Assembly (NCBI RefSeq): GCF_009725235.1
Contig: NZ_WJFC01000158.1
Coordinates: 1 to 32,028 of the forward strand
Origin: Scytonema sp. UIC 10036
GTDB taxonomy: Bacteria > Cyanobacteriota > Cyanobacteriia > Cyanobacteriales > Nostocaceae
Reading direction: 5' to 3'
Length of the DNA: 32,028 nucleotides
This document shows positions 1 through 8,988 of this stretch, piece after piece. The stretch's first letter is position 1. Each line of letters starts with the position of its first letter. A model generated the notes under the pieces. The model was given only the letters and a program-made list of their open reading frames with translations, had not been told where the DNA came from and did not search any database. The translations under genes and the position numbers were made by a program.

Positions 1-481
1 ACCCCCTACCCCCTAACCTAACTGTGCTTTCCTGGAAAAACATTTTATTGTTAATTATAGTAAATCAGTAGAATTTCGGTTGGTATTTCTGTAGCAAATT
101 TACTATTTTATTTCTATGTAGTTTTTCTAAAACTACTGGTCATACCAAAGTTAACTAAAAAACCAAGAATCCATCGTATTTAAGTTAAGCTGCATTGTTC
201 GTTCGCGAAGCGCAAGCCGTACCCGGCTTATCGCCTTTGGTAAGCGCGCTGTTACAAAAGCCCTAACCTATTGAAGAACAATGTGCAAACAATTCCGTGT
301 CTGGCGACAAGCTGCTACCTTTACCGGAAGCTGCCCCTTGTCGTCTGCTTGTTAGTGGCTATAAGAGTCTTGTACTAAAGAGACTCCAGGTGAGCTTACA
401 AAGGCTGAATTTCCAGACTCAATTGCAGCTTAGTTTAACAACGAGTACCCAACTTTTTATTAAACACACTAATGCGGTGCT
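1..481. other. Intergenic region upstream of sigF
   Basis: No convincing gene. The first 20 bases are a short C-rich heptamer-like repeat (CCCCTA units). At about 200-255 lies a GC-rich patch with TTCGCGAAGCG and CGCCTTTGGTAAGCG motifs, typical of dispersed cyanobacterial repeats. The rest is AT-rich and probably holds the sigF promoter, but no clear -10/-35 pair stands out. Confidence 0.5.
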
Positions 482-1258
482 ATGCCAACTACAGTCACCA
501 ACGAACTGAAGCATGAGATTTGGCAGTTATTGCGAGAATACCAACAGTCTGGAAGTGCTATTGTTCGCAACCAGCTAGTACAACTGAATTTTGGACTTGT
601 GAGAAAAGAAGCTCATTACTGGATGAATCAATGTCATGAAAGTTATGAAGATTTGCTCCAAGTAGGTTGTTTGGGCTTAATTCGGGCTATTGAAAGATTT
701 GAAATTTCAAAGGGACACGCTTTTAGTTCCTTTGCAATTCCTTATATTCGTGGTGAAATTCAACACTACCTTCGTGATAAAGGTGTGACTGTACGAATTC
801 CCCGGCGATGGTTAGCACTGCAACAGCAAGCCATAGGAGTTTCGCGTTCTTGGCGAGAAAAATACAATCGCCAACCTACTGATTCTGAATTAGCAGTGGC
901 ATTAGAAATTTCTTTAGACGAATGGCAGGAAATCAAACTAGCTTGGGCTAATCGCGCTCCACTCAGCTTGGATGTACCAGTGCAGGATGGAGATGAAGGA
1001 GCTACTTGTTTGGGAGAATTAGTTCCAGATAATCGCTACCGCAGCTTTCAACTAGCACAAGAAGACCAAATTCGCTTGCAACAAGCTCTAGTACAGTTAG
1101 AGAACCGGACTCGTGAAGTATTGGAATTTGTGTTTTTACAAGATTTAACGCAGAAACAAGTGGCAGAACGTCTTGGTATCAGTGTAGTCACTGTTTCTCG
1201 AAGAGTGAAAAAAGGGCTAGATGTACTGAAAAACCTAATGACTGTGGCAGAAGATTAA
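482..1258 (+). CDS. sigF: RNA polymerase sigma factor SigF (group 3 sigma-70 family)
   Basis: Alternative sigma factor, 258 aa, which directs RNA polymerase to a specific promoter set. Region 2 is clear at about residues 58-100 (LLQVGCLGLIRAIERF, then SSFAIPYIRGEIQHYLRD, the -10 recognition and core-binding part). Region 3 follows at about 103-160. A region 4 helix-turn-helix lies at about 222-250 (LTQKQVAERLGISVVTVSRR). There is no region 1.1, and the length matches the cyanobacterial SigF/SigB-of-Bacillus type. In Synechocystis SigF is tied to type IV pilus and motility gene expression; that role here is inferred. The start is the ATG at 482; no strong Shine-Dalgarno is visible. The next gene begins 154 bp downstream on the same strand. 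Confidence 0.9.
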   Translation: MPTTVTNELKHEIWQLLREYQQSGSAIVRNQLVQLNFGLVRKEAHYWMNQCHESYEDLLQVGCLGLIRAIERFEISKGHAFSSFAIPYIRGEIQHYLRDKGVTVRIPRRWLALQQQAIGVSRSWREKYNRQPTDSELAVALEISLDEWQEIKLAWANRAPLSLDVPVQDGDEGATCLGELVPDNRYRSFQLAQEDQIRLQQALVQLENRTREVLEFVFLQDLTQKQVAERLGISVVTVSRRVKKGLDVLKNLMTVAED

Positions 1259-1412
1259 AATCTCCACCTGTGGTTTTGGAAGAACACTACAGTATTTAAA
1301 GAAACTCTTGCATTGCGGAAAGTTAGGTTATAACGGTATCACACTTTGCCTTGAATATGAACCTCAAGCATGTTGATTTCCAGAAATAGCAAGTAACTTT
1401 TGAGAACGACTC

Positions 1413-2339
1413 ATGGTCAGAAAATTCACAATCGCAATAGCAGCTATTCTAGCTCTGGCGATCGCCTCCTGTTCTTCGGAAGGCACACAGGAATCTACCA
1501 ATCCCACACCACCTGAAGCGCCAGCTACAACCAATCCTGCCAATCAAGCAGCACCCATACCGTCTAAACCAGGAGAAAAGCCAGCTTTTTCCAATCCAGT
1601 TGTTGCGGCAAAGCCCCCTTCCCCAAATGTTTCAACATCCGCTAATTTAATTCAACCTACTAATGGTTTACAAAGGCAACGTCTTGTGGATACAGGACGT
1701 AACGATCCGTTTGAACAAATTACAGGCTCGTATCCTGTGATGGGATCTAGTCCAGGAGGAGTTGTAGGAAGAGTAAGAGCAGTTCCTATATTGCCTCCTT
1801 TACGTTCTGGTAGGGTACCTCGAAGTGGATTGACAGGAAACGCAAGATTGCGGACAAAGCCAAATTTAGCCAATCCAAATTTGGCAAAGAGAAATATTTT
1901 GAAAAATCCGCAAAAGAGGAAACCAAATACGACTGCGATCGCAAACGCCAAAATTCCAAAACCCAAACTGAAGCCGCCTACCGTGAGAGTACTGCCTAAA
2001 GTACTACCTCAAGTTGTACCCAATCCGGGCTTAACAGCTATGGCACCACCTCCACCACAACCAGAATTAGCCAGAGCAGTTGTTGTTACAGGTGTAGTTC
2101 TCATTGGCAGAGAACCTCAAGCAATTATTAAAGTCCCAACTGAGCCAACCAGCCGATACGTGGAAGCAGGACAGCGATTGGCAAACGGAGTGTTAATTAA
2201 ACGGATTGAGATGAATGAAGGTTCCGAACCAATCGTGATTTTGGAACAATTTGGTATAGAAGTTGCCAAAATGGTAGGAGAAGGGGCTGATAAGGACAAG
2301 CAGGCACCCACAGCGTCTATTGGAAGTCCGATGTCCTAG
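1413..2339 (+). CDS. Proline-rich lipoprotein with PilP-like terminal motifs
   Basis: 308 aa. Residues 1-20 form a lipoprotein signal peptide ending in a lipobox (AIASC, Cys20), so the protein is probably anchored in a membrane facing the periplasm. Residues 20-90 and 120-220 are low complexity, rich in Pro, Asn, Lys and Ala. A GRNDPF motif at 95-100 and a compact beta-rich segment at about 223-285 (VTGVVLIG, then RYVEAGQRLANGVLIKRIE, then VILEQFG) resemble the layout of the type IV pilus lipoprotein PilP: a DPF motif followed by a small beta domain that ends in a V-x-L-E strand. This is pattern recognition, not a search result. Its position behind sigF would fit a pilus role. It could otherwise be a generic cyanobacterial envelope lipoprotein. 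Antisense open frames here are shadows. Confidence 0.6.
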   Translation: MVRKFTIAIAAILALAIASCSSEGTQESTNPTPPEAPATTNPANQAAPIPSKPGEKPAFSNPVVAAKPPSPNVSTSANLIQPTNGLQRQRLVDTGRNDPFEQITGSYPVMGSSPGGVVGRVRAVPILPPLRSGRVPRSGLTGNARLRTKPNLANPNLAKRNILKNPQKRKPNTTAIANAKIPKPKLKPPTVRVLPKVLPQVVPNPGLTAMAPPPPQPELARAVVVTGVVLIGREPQAIIKVPTEPTSRYVEAGQRLANGVLIKRIEMNEGSEPIVILEQFGIEVAKMVGEGADKDKQAPTASIGSPMS

Positions 2340-2381
2340 CAGTCTCATCTCTAAACCTGTTCTAGCTAAAGCTAAGCGAAG

Positions 2382-2633
2382 ATGGAGACAAAACAGAAAA
2401 TTGAATTTGCTGGTTTACCTCTTGCCGTTTACCGAGAGATAGCAGCTCATTTGCGTCAAGTGGAAGGAGTAGAAGTCAGTTTAATTCCTCAAACATCACA
2501 AGAGTTTGATTACAATCAAAGCCAAGTTGGTGGATTGTCGATTGAATATACTTCAAGCTCTAATTTGCAAAGCCGACAAAGAGTGCAGCAAATTTTGACC
2601 TACTATCAAAGTCAAATCAAGGATGAAGGATGA
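2382..2633 (+). CDS. Small conserved-type hypothetical protein
   Basis: 83 aa, no signal peptide or membrane segment. It starts with a charged helix-like stretch (residues 8-28), then a hydrophilic middle, and ends with a helix rich in Gln and Arg (about 62-80). I do not recognise the family. It lies 42 bp after the lipoprotein gene on the same strand and may be co-transcribed. Its last codons (KDEG, stop) fall in the start of an AAGGATG tandem repeat, so the natural C-terminus may have been altered by the repeat. Codon use looks like that of its neighbours, which supports a real gene. Confidence 0.6.
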   Translation: METKQKIEFAGLPLAVYREIAAHLRQVEGVEVSLIPQTSQEFDYNQSQVGGLSIEYTSSSNLQSRQRVQQILTYYQSQIKDEG

Positions 2634-2812
2634 AGGATGAAGGATAAAGTATGAAGGATGAAGTATGAAGTAAACCCCATGAATAAATTGAGGAGCAATA
2701 ATCAAGGACGCTTCGCCTTGATTTTTCTCCATTAATATTTTTTGCCGAGAAGATAATATTATCCATCTCTTGATAAAAAATCAAAAAACTCCTCCTTTAT
2801 CCTTCATCCTTT
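2616..2812. repeat. Heptamer tandem repeat (AAGGATG) with an inverted partner
   Basis: Units of GAAGGAT and variants run in tandem from about 2616 to 2672. The complementary string TCCTTTATCCTTCATCCTTT sits at 2793-2812, so the two arms could form a long hairpin around the 120-bp gap. This is the short tandemly repeated repetitive (STRR) type common in Nostocales genomes. It separates the small hypothetical gene from the hydrolase gene. Confidence 0.75.
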
Positions 2813-2832
2813 GTTCGCAATTCTTCTCAAAT

Positions 2833-3681
2833 ATGTTTAATAAACAATTGTTTAAAAAACTGGTTGTTGGCGATTTTACTTGGCAAAGACTTGTGCGATC
2901 GCTCCTGCTCATATATTTTTTTGTTGTCGGTTACGTTTTCTTTCGTGCCGACAGCATGATATTTCTTCCCCAACCATCTAGTTATCAGGATACAAAAGAA
3001 ATTATCAAGCTGACGAGCACAAATCGAACAAAACTTTCAGCAATTTATTTATTTAATCCTTCTGCTAAATACACAATTCTTTACACTCATGGCAATGCAG
3101 AAGATTTAGGAGATATTCATCCTATCCTAGAAAGACTGCAAAGCCTTAATTTTAACATTTTCGCCTATGATTACCGAGGCTATGGCACAAGTGAGGGAAA
3201 GCCAACAGAACAATATGCTTATGAAGATATTGAAACAGCCTATAATTATTTAACTCAACACCTCAAAGTACCACCAAATCAGATTATTGTTTTTGGACGT
3301 TCTGTTGGAGGTGGTTCAGCAGTAGATTTGGCAGCACGAAAATCTGTTGCTGGTTTAATTGTAGAAAGCACTTTTATTTCAGCCTTTCGAGTTGTTGTGC
3401 CTTTTCCAATCTTGCCTTTTGATAAGTTTAATAATTTTGAAAAAATCAAAAGGGTCAATTGCCCAGTATTGGTTATGCATGGAAGAGCAGATGAAACAAT
3501 TCCTTTTTCTCATGGAGAACAACTATTTGCGGCTGCACCTTCACCAAAACTTTTTCTATGGGTTAATGAGGCAACTCACAACGATTTTATGTGGGTAGCA
3601 GGAGAAAGATATGACAATATTTTTCAAGATTTTGTGAAATTAGTAGAACGGCATTCCCATATTCTACATGGAAACAAGTAA
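2833..3681 (+). CDS. Alpha/beta hydrolase, membrane-anchored, ABHD13/BEM46-like
   Basis: Serine hydrolase of 282 aa; substrate unknown. One N-terminal hydrophobic segment (about residues 21-38, LLLIYFFVVGYVFF) should anchor it in the membrane. The fold's signatures are present: HGNAED (oxyanion side), the nucleophile elbow GRSVGG with Ser157, the acid in GRADET (Asp220) and the catalytic His in ATHND (His249). I chose the ATG at 2833 and not the upstream TTG at 2770, because the extra 21 codons would cover the repeat arm that precedes the gene and look non-coding. Proteins of this type are often annotated as phospholipase/carboxylesterase or BEM46 family; the true reaction is not deducible from sequence. 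Confidence 0.85.
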   Translation: MFNKQLFKKLVVGDFTWQRLVRSLLLIYFFVVGYVFFRADSMIFLPQPSSYQDTKEIIKLTSTNRTKLSAIYLFNPSAKYTILYTHGNAEDLGDIHPILERLQSLNFNIFAYDYRGYGTSEGKPTEQYAYEDIETAYNYLTQHLKVPPNQIIVFGRSVGGGSAVDLAARKSVAGLIVESTFISAFRVVVPFPILPFDKFNNFEKIKRVNCPVLVMHGRADETIPFSHGEQLFAAAPSPKLFLWVNEATHNDFMWVAGERYDNIFQDFVKLVERHSHILHGNK

Positions 3682-3719
3682 TATCATGTTCAGCTAATAA
3701 CTTGTAAATTAATTAGTTT

Positions 3720-3768
3720 GTAGTATGCCCGCCACTCATACAGGACAGGCAGTATGCCCGTCCCACAT
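3720..3768. repeat. Short dispersed repeat between convergent genes
   Basis: Two copies of AGTATGCCCG (about 3722 and 3751) surround ACTCATACAGGACAGGC. The segment lies in the 125-bp gap between two convergent genes and may serve as a transcription stop region, although no good T-tailed hairpin is present. Confidence 0.5.
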
Positions 3769-3805
3769 TCCTCAGATAATTTATTTCCTGGAAATCTCTA
3801 AGACT

Positions 3806-5203
3806 CTACAAAGAACCTCTCAACTGTTCCTCAGAAATCCATGCTCCATGAAACCCGTAAGGGACTCGTTGAGGAAGTAACACTTGTGCGACCGGTTCAC
3901 CTGTTATATCTTGAGCATTTACCACTACCAGTTCTGAAACATCTTCACTGGTATCGTACACAAAGGTTACAAGCCAGCCATCATCTTCAGCAGTCGCCCC
4001 AGGACAAGGTACAAATACAGCTTCACCACCGTAGCGTCCTTGCCCATATTTATGGGTTTCAAACTGACCAGTGTTCAAATCATACTTGATGATACCCTCA
4101 AACAAAGGAAGAGAACTTTGGGCAGATTTAGCTGTATACCCGTATCGCGTTTTGTACCCTAACAAATTTTCATTGATACGAGGAAACTCTGACGCTACAT
4201 CATCTAGCATTTCTTCGCTGACTTTACCAGTGCTTAGGTTAAACTGCCACTTGTGCAGGCGTGGAATATCTGCTTCTGGATCGGATTGTGAGTCATCTGA
4301 ACCCAAAACTGTAGAAGAACTCATGCGACAAGCAACGAGCACAACTTCATCTCCATCCTCGTAAGCATTTAGGGTATGGAAAACATAGCAAGCAGGGCTT
4401 TCAAACCACTGTATATTACTGTTATCTCCAAACCGGGGAACGATACCAAAACGGCTTGGTTTATCTGGCTCAAACATTATCAAAGGTTTTCCCGTTTGCA
4501 TCCTTTCCCGACTAAAGGTCATGGGCAAATCCATGAAAATTGTGTAGTTCTGGGTAATAGCAAAATCGTGCATCATAACTGGCTGCGGTATGTCAATAGG
4601 TACTGTCCGCAGTAACTCACCTTCTGCTGAAACCACACTATATTGCAGGTAAGGGAATGCAAACGAGTAGCCAAAAAACATCATTTCACCTGTTTTTGGA
4701 TCGACTTTAGGATGTGCGGTAAACGCAGAAGCTAGTTTGCCGTTGTAAGTGTGTTCGCCAATAGTTTCTAAATCGGGAACCCGAATGGCATGAGGAGCAC
4801 CGCCTTCCCATAGTGCCAGTAATTGACCGCCATGCCAGATGAGAGCTGTGTTGGCAGTATTTCTAGACACGCTCTCGGAATGATTCTTTGGCTGTAATTC
4901 TAACAACCCACTACAAATAGCTTTACCTGCTTCATGCTCTACTTGCCATTTCTTGGTTTGCACGTAGCGATTGCAGTAAGTTGCTTTGCCATTGCTAATC
5001 CTGACCCCATGCAGCATTCCATCACCATCAAACCAGTGATACTGTCCAATAGGTTCCCATTGGGGGTTAGGTCCATTGCGTACAAACATTCCTGACAAAT
5101 GAGATGGTAGTTGTCCCTTGACTTGCAGGGTGCTCGAAGTGATTTCTTTTTCTACTGGAGCAAAGTTACCGCTCAGAAAAGGGTTAACTCTTGTTGTTAC
5201 CAT
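3806..5203 (-). CDS. Carotenoid oxygenase (RPE65/CCD family)
   Basis: Non-haem iron dioxygenase of 465 aa that cleaves double bonds in carotenoids or apocarotenoids to give aldehydes or ketones. All four iron-binding histidines can be placed: His164 (FTAHPKVDP), His212 (MHDFAIT), His276 (FHTLNAYE) and His452 (YGFHGAW). The family's N-terminal motif FVRNGPNP and the YHWFDGDGMLH motif are also present, and length is normal, so the enzyme should be active. Exact bond specificity cannot be read from sequence; other cyanobacterial members act on beta-carotene-type carotenoids at 9,10 or on apocarotenals at 15,15'. The start is 35 bp from the divergent phosphatase gene. Confidence 0.9.
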   Translation of the reverse strand: MVTTRVNPFLSGNFAPVEKEITSSTLQVKGQLPSHLSGMFVRNGPNPQWEPIGQYHWFDGDGMLHGVRISNGKATYCNRYVQTKKWQVEHEAGKAICSGLLELQPKNHSESVSRNTANTALIWHGGQLLALWEGGAPHAIRVPDLETIGEHTYNGKLASAFTAHPKVDPKTGEMMFFGYSFAFPYLQYSVVSAEGELLRTVPIDIPQPVMMHDFAITQNYTIFMDLPMTFSRERMQTGKPLIMFEPDKPSRFGIVPRFGDNSNIQWFESPACYVFHTLNAYEDGDEVVLVACRMSSSTVLGSDDSQSDPEADIPRLHKWQFNLSTGKVSEEMLDDVASEFPRINENLLGYKTRYGYTAKSAQSSLPLFEGIIKYDLNTGQFETHKYGQGRYGGEAVFVPCPGATAEDDGWLVTFVYDTSEDVSELVVVNAQDITGEPVAQVLLPQRVPYGFHGAWISEEQLRGSL

Positions 5204-5238
5204 TAGACCTGTCCCAACTCGAAGTAAATGTGTTTACT

Positions 5239-5877
5239 ATGAGCCTAACTCTTTATTTCCTCCGTCACGGGCAGACTGAGTGCAGCCGTAATAATATGTT
5301 TTGTGGTTCGATCAACCCAGAACTCACCACCGATGGCTTGTCTATGGCAAAGTCTTTTGCCGATGCATACAAATCTACTCCTTGGACGGCAATTTTTTGC
5401 AGCCCAATGGGACGCACTGTGGCGACTGCAAAACCTTTGTGTGATGCCATAGGGATGGAACCAGAACTGCGCGATGGATTGAAGGAAATTAATTATGGCA
5501 AGTGGGAAGGTAAATCACCAGAAACGGTGAGTTCGGAATTTCACGATGATTATATCCGTTGGTTAGCAGATCCGGCATGGTATGCCCCAACGGGTGGGGA
5601 AATGGCTGTTGCGATCGCATCTCGTTCTACACAGATCATTGAGGAAATTAAACAGCGTTACAGTGAGGGGAATGTTTTAATTGTTTCCCATAAGGCTACT
5701 ATCAGAATTATGTTGTGCAGCCTTTTGGGAATTGACGTAGGGCGCTTTCGCTACCGTTTGGGATGTCCGGTTGGTTCAGTCAGTATTGTAGAATTTGGTT
5801 CCCACGGTCCTTTGTTGAAGGCGTTAGCAGATCGCACTCATTTGGATGAGCGGTTGCGCCATTTACCGGGGACTTAA
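5239..5877 (+). CDS. Histidine phosphatase (phosphoglycerate mutase-like)
   Basis: Cytosolic phosphatase of the branch-1 histidine phosphatase superfamily, 212 aa from this start. The phospho-accepting His10 lies in LRHGQTE close to the N-terminus. The second catalytic His (His151) is in VSHKAT, and the acidic loop EINYGKWEG carries the usual general acid. I chose the ATG at 5239, since the RHG motif should fall near residue 10; an upstream in-frame start at 5191 would overlap the divergent oxygenase gene. Such proteins are often labelled phosphoglycerate mutase (GpmB) or alpha-ribazole phosphatase (CobC). The substrate is unknown. A MITE-like repeat follows directly. Confidence 0.85.
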   Translation: MSLTLYFLRHGQTECSRNNMFCGSINPELTTDGLSMAKSFADAYKSTPWTAIFCSPMGRTVATAKPLCDAIGMEPELRDGLKEINYGKWEGKSPETVSSEFHDDYIRWLADPAWYAPTGGEMAVAIASRSTQIIEEIKQRYSEGNVLIVSHKATIRIMLCSLLGIDVGRFRYRLGCPVGSVSIVEFGSHGPLLKALADRTHLDERLRHLPGT

Positions 5878-5899
5878 GGGTTGGAGTAAAAATGCAATT

Positions 5900-5934
5900 A
5901 CGTAGGTTGGGTTGAGGAACGAAACCCAACATCT
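5900..5934. repeat. Dispersed palindromic repeat, GTAGGTTGGGTT family
   Basis: One unit, GTAGGTTGGGTTGAGGAACG followed by AAACCCAACAT, which folds as TTGGGTT / AAACCCAA. The same family recurs at 10327-10446 and 27633-27704 in this window. Confidence 0.8.
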
Positions 5935-5981
5935 ACCGACATACTCATACCCAACAGTGTTTTTGCGTTGTTCTTGTTTCT

Positions 5982-6117
5982 TGTTCCCTGGTTAAACCAG
6001 GGAACGCAATTTTTCTCAGGAGGCGGAGCCTCCCGTAAGGCATTCCCAGGCTCCGCCTGGGAACGAGAAGATAGGATGAGCCTGGGAACGAGAAGATGGA
6101 GCTGGGAACGAGAGGGT
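5982..6117. repeat. Dispersed palindromic repeat, GGAGGCGGAGCCTCC family
   Basis: Hairpin-rich block: TTCCCTGG/CCAGGGAA at about 5982-6004, the palindrome GGAGGCGGAGCCTCC at about 6020, then CATTCCCAGGCTCCGCCTGG and three decaying copies of CTGGGAACGAGAAGAT. The same family is at 9266-9384, inside 10545-10767, and at 23601-23656. It lies just after the phosphatase and sulfite reductase stop codons and could end transcription from either side. Confidence 0.85.
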
Positions 6118-6124
6118 TGAAGTT

Positions 6125-8173
6125 TTACTCTGCTGATTGTGGCAGATTTTTCAAGTACTCGGAGAGTGCTTCGTTTACTAAATGAGTCATGGGCTTGCCT
6201 TGACGCTGAGAAACTTCCTTTAATTGGACGTAAATCTCTTCGTGAAGGGTAATGCGACGTCGTGTTTTGCTAGCAGCAGTTGTTGTGTTAGCTATGGCTA
6301 CAACTTGACGATCGCTCTCCTCGGTAATTGGTGCAGTGGTTGAATCTGCCATTGTTTCAATCAAACCATCGCTATCGTCTGTAATGTTGTCTGACTTCAC
6401 AGCCGTTTCTGACTCATATAAAGCAGCAAACTCTCGGATGGCATCAAAGCCAACGCGATCGCAAAAATCCCCAAACTTTTCCTCAGCTTTACGCTGTTGT
6501 TTGAAGTATACCAAAATTGGCTCTAGTTGCGTTTCCAAGTCGTTGATGTGCATCCGTTCCATATAAGGAACCGCTAGCCTTGTTTGATTTGGTGAACCTC
6601 CCAACCAAACTTGGTAAGATTCTGGGGCACTACCCACAAAACCCAGTTCTGCCATGTAAGGACGAGCACAACCGTTAGGGCATCCTGTCATCCTTACCAC
6701 AAAATGTTCATCTTGTAAATCCACTTTATCCAAAAGAGTGCGAATCCGATCCAAAATTTCTGGTATGATTCGTTCTGACTCTGTTACAGCCAATCCACAA
6801 GTAGGCAAAGCCGGACAAGCCATTGAATAACGGACAATCGGATCTATTTTACCGAGGTCAAAGACAACACTATAACGGTTGAGAATGTCTTGAATTGCTT
6901 GCTTGTTGTCTGGTTCAATATCGTACAATATAACGTTTTGGTGGGGTGTTAAGCGGATTGGCAAATTGTATTGCTCGACAATTTCCCGCAATGCCGTTTT
7001 CAGTTGAAAATTCCCGTCATCTTTAATTCGACCATTGTCGATAGAAATACCCAAGAATAGCTTCCCATCGCCCTGTTCGTTCCATCCCAAAAAGTCATAA
7101 TACTGAAACTCTGGCAACGGTTTAAAAGCTTGTAAAGGTTTGCCAAAGTATTCCTCAACCATTGACCGGAATTTGTCAACACCCCAATCATGAATTAAGT
7201 ACTTTAGCCTAGCATGGCGGCGGTCAGTGCGATCGCCATAATCTCTTTGAGTTGCAACAATTGCTTTAACGATATCGTAAGTATCTTCCTTATCTACGTA
7301 ACAAATTGGATCTGCCAGTCTTGCAAAAGTTTCTTCTTTATTATGGGTTCGTCCCAAGCCACCACCTGCAAAGACGTTAAATCCTTCTAACTCTCCCGCG
7401 GAATTAGTTATCACTACCAAGGTGAGGTCTTGGCTATACAAATCTATTGAATTATCTCCTGGAACGGTGACACTAACCTTAAACTTGCGCGGCATGTAGT
7501 ATGTGCCGTAGATAGGTTCTTCGCGATCGTGAAAGATTGTTCCCGTGCCATTTTTTTGTCGCGCTGTTTTCACCTCTGGGTTTTCTTCAGCACTGAGAGC
7601 CATTTCACCATCGAGCCAAATCTCATAGTAAGCGCCCGTTTGAGGTGATAACAATTGAGCAATGCGATCGGCATATTCCCAAGCATATTCATACTCTGGC
7701 TTATTCTTAAAAGGTGCTGGAGGTGCCATTACGTTGCGATTGAGGTCACCACAGGCTCCCAGAGTAGAACCCATGCTATTGATAATAGAGGCGATCGCAG
7801 CCTTAAGATTCTTCTTCAAAATGCCGTGTAACTGAAAACCTTGACGGGTTGTTGCTCGCAAGGTGTGATTTCCGTGTTCATCAGCCAGCTTATCTAAAGT
7901 CAAATAAAGCTGTGGTGGAACGAACCCACCAGGATTTTTTGTCCGCAGCATGAACTGGTAATCTTTTTCCTGCCCCTTGACTCGATTATCACGATTATCC
8001 TGTTGATAAGAGCCATGAAACTTCAAAATTTGTACTGCATCTTCACTAAAGTGAGTTGTATCCTGAAGTATCTCAGTTGCCACCGGTTCGCGCAAAAAGT
8101 TACTGCGTTCCTTAATGGCTTCTACTTTGGAAGGCTTGCGGCTTGTGGTCGGGGAAGGAGCAGATTTAACCAT
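6125..8173 (-). CDS. sir: Ferredoxin-sulfite reductase with C-terminal ribbon-helix-helix-like extension
   Basis: Six-electron reduction of sulfite to sulfide with reduced ferredoxin, in assimilatory sulfur metabolism. The enzyme core (about residues 50-590) has the siroheme/4Fe-4S cysteine pattern: Cys453-x5-Cys459 (ACPALPTC) and Cys498-x3-Cys502 (GCPNGC). The substrate-site motifs are also present ([23 protein letters not shown]). Usual cyanobacterial Sir is about 635 aa. Here an acidic Ser/Thr-rich linker (about 590-634) leads to about 48 extra residues (635-682) that start [17 protein letters not shown] and continue [15 protein letters not shown], a strand-helix-helix pattern like CopG/Arc DNA-binding proteins. 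The gene is read as a single uninterrupted frame. It stands alone, bounded by repeats downstream and a 239-bp gap upstream. Confidence 0.93.
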   Translation of the reverse strand: MVKSAPSPTTSRKPSKVEAIKERSNFLREPVATEILQDTTHFSEDAVQILKFHGSYQQDNRDNRVKGQEKDYQFMLRTKNPGGFVPPQLYLTLDKLADEHGNHTLRATTRQGFQLHGILKKNLKAAIASIINSMGSTLGACGDLNRNVMAPPAPFKNKPEYEYAWEYADRIAQLLSPQTGAYYEIWLDGEMALSAEENPEVKTARQKNGTGTIFHDREEPIYGTYYMPRKFKVSVTVPGDNSIDLYSQDLTLVVITNSAGELEGFNVFAGGGLGRTHNKEETFARLADPICYVDKEDTYDIVKAIVATQRDYGDRTDRRHARLKYLIHDWGVDKFRSMVEEYFGKPLQAFKPLPEFQYYDFLGWNEQGDGKLFLGISIDNGRIKDDGNFQLKTALREIVEQYNLPIRLTPHQNVILYDIEPDNKQAIQDILNRYSVVFDLGKIDPIVRYSMACPALPTCGLAVTESERIIPEILDRIRTLLDKVDLQDEHFVVRMTGCPNGCARPYMAELGFVGSAPESYQVWLGGSPNQTRLAVPYMERMHINDLETQLEPILVYFKQQRKAEEKFGDFCDRVGFDAIREFAALYESETAVKSDNITDDSDGLIETMADSTTAPITEESDRQVVAIANTTTAASKTRRRITLHEEIYVQLKEVSQRQGKPMTHLVNEALSEYLKNLPQSAE

Positions 8174-8434
8174 TGGAGTAATAGAAAATTACCTATATGC
8201 GTCACAATATGCCGAAGCGTGAACTAATATGCACCCTCACGGCTTTTATATCCACAAAATCCGAGCGAGATTTAGAGGATTAGTACGATTTTAACACGGC
8301 AAAAAGCCGAGTTTATGAGTGGTGCAACACATCAATAAACCCAGCAACATTACTTATACTATGTTTATGTTCCAATTTTTTAGGAATATTAGGAGCCTCT
8401 AACTTTTTCCCCCTAACCCCTAACCCCCATCCCC

Positions 8435-8976
8435 TTACTTAAAGCGATAGCCCAGACCACCATTGATACTAACGGCTGAAGCAGGGCTATTTCGTAAGCA
8501 TTAACGCCTACAGTAGCATTGCTGTAAATAAGGAAGTTTTTACCAACTTCAGATTCTACCCCAGCCACCAAAGCCACTCCGTCGTCGTTACCACTTGGAG
8601 TAGGTTGACCGTTCGCTTCTACAAATTGGTATCCTACACCTACATAAGCATTAGTCCCTTTAGCAATTCCCAAGTCTGCGGAAACATGGGGAATAATAGC
8701 ACTCGTCTCACTACTAAAGTTAACTTGACCGCGTGCAGAAAAAGGAGTATCACCTAACTTCAAACGACCTGTAAGATTACCTCCAAATGTGGCAGCATCA
8801 CCATTTTGTCCGCCATTGGTAATACCAGCAGAAACACCGGCACCAACATAGCTAGCATCAGTTCCTTTTTGTTTCTGAGGTTGAGCAGAAGCTTGACCAG
8901 CCGAGAGTATAACAGGAGCAATTACTATGGCAGACAGTGCAGAAATTGTCACAAAAGACTTAATTAACCGTTTCAT
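8435..8976 (-). pseudogene. Outer-membrane beta-barrel-type protein, frame broken near the C-terminus
   Basis: Signal peptide (residues 1-32, cleavage near GQASAQ), then alternating beta-strand-like sequence rich in Gly, Asn and aromatic residues, as in small outer-membrane barrels. The start is the ATG at 8976, preceded 7 bases upstream by a GGGAGG ribosome site. In the open frame the protein runs to a stop at 8413 and ends in an atypical tail after GVNAY (EIALLQPLVSMVVW...). Shifting frame by one base at about 8493-8496 gives RNSPASAVSINGGLGYRFK and a stop at 8435, a typical barrel C-terminal strand ending in an aromatic residue. A single missing base (CC to C between the Tyr and Arg codons) explains this. 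It is either a true frameshift or a sequencing error; the family function is unknown. Confidence 0.75.
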
Positions 8977-8988
8977 AAAACCTCCCAA

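Noticed and set aside
297..509. 70-aa open frame before sigF
   Set aside because: Overlaps the sigF start in another frame, has no motif and begins in repeat-adjacent DNA; likely chance.
2770..2832. Upstream TTG start for the alpha/beta hydrolase
   Set aside because: The added 21 codons coincide with the repeat arm and lower-quality sequence; the ATG at 2833 gives a normal protein.
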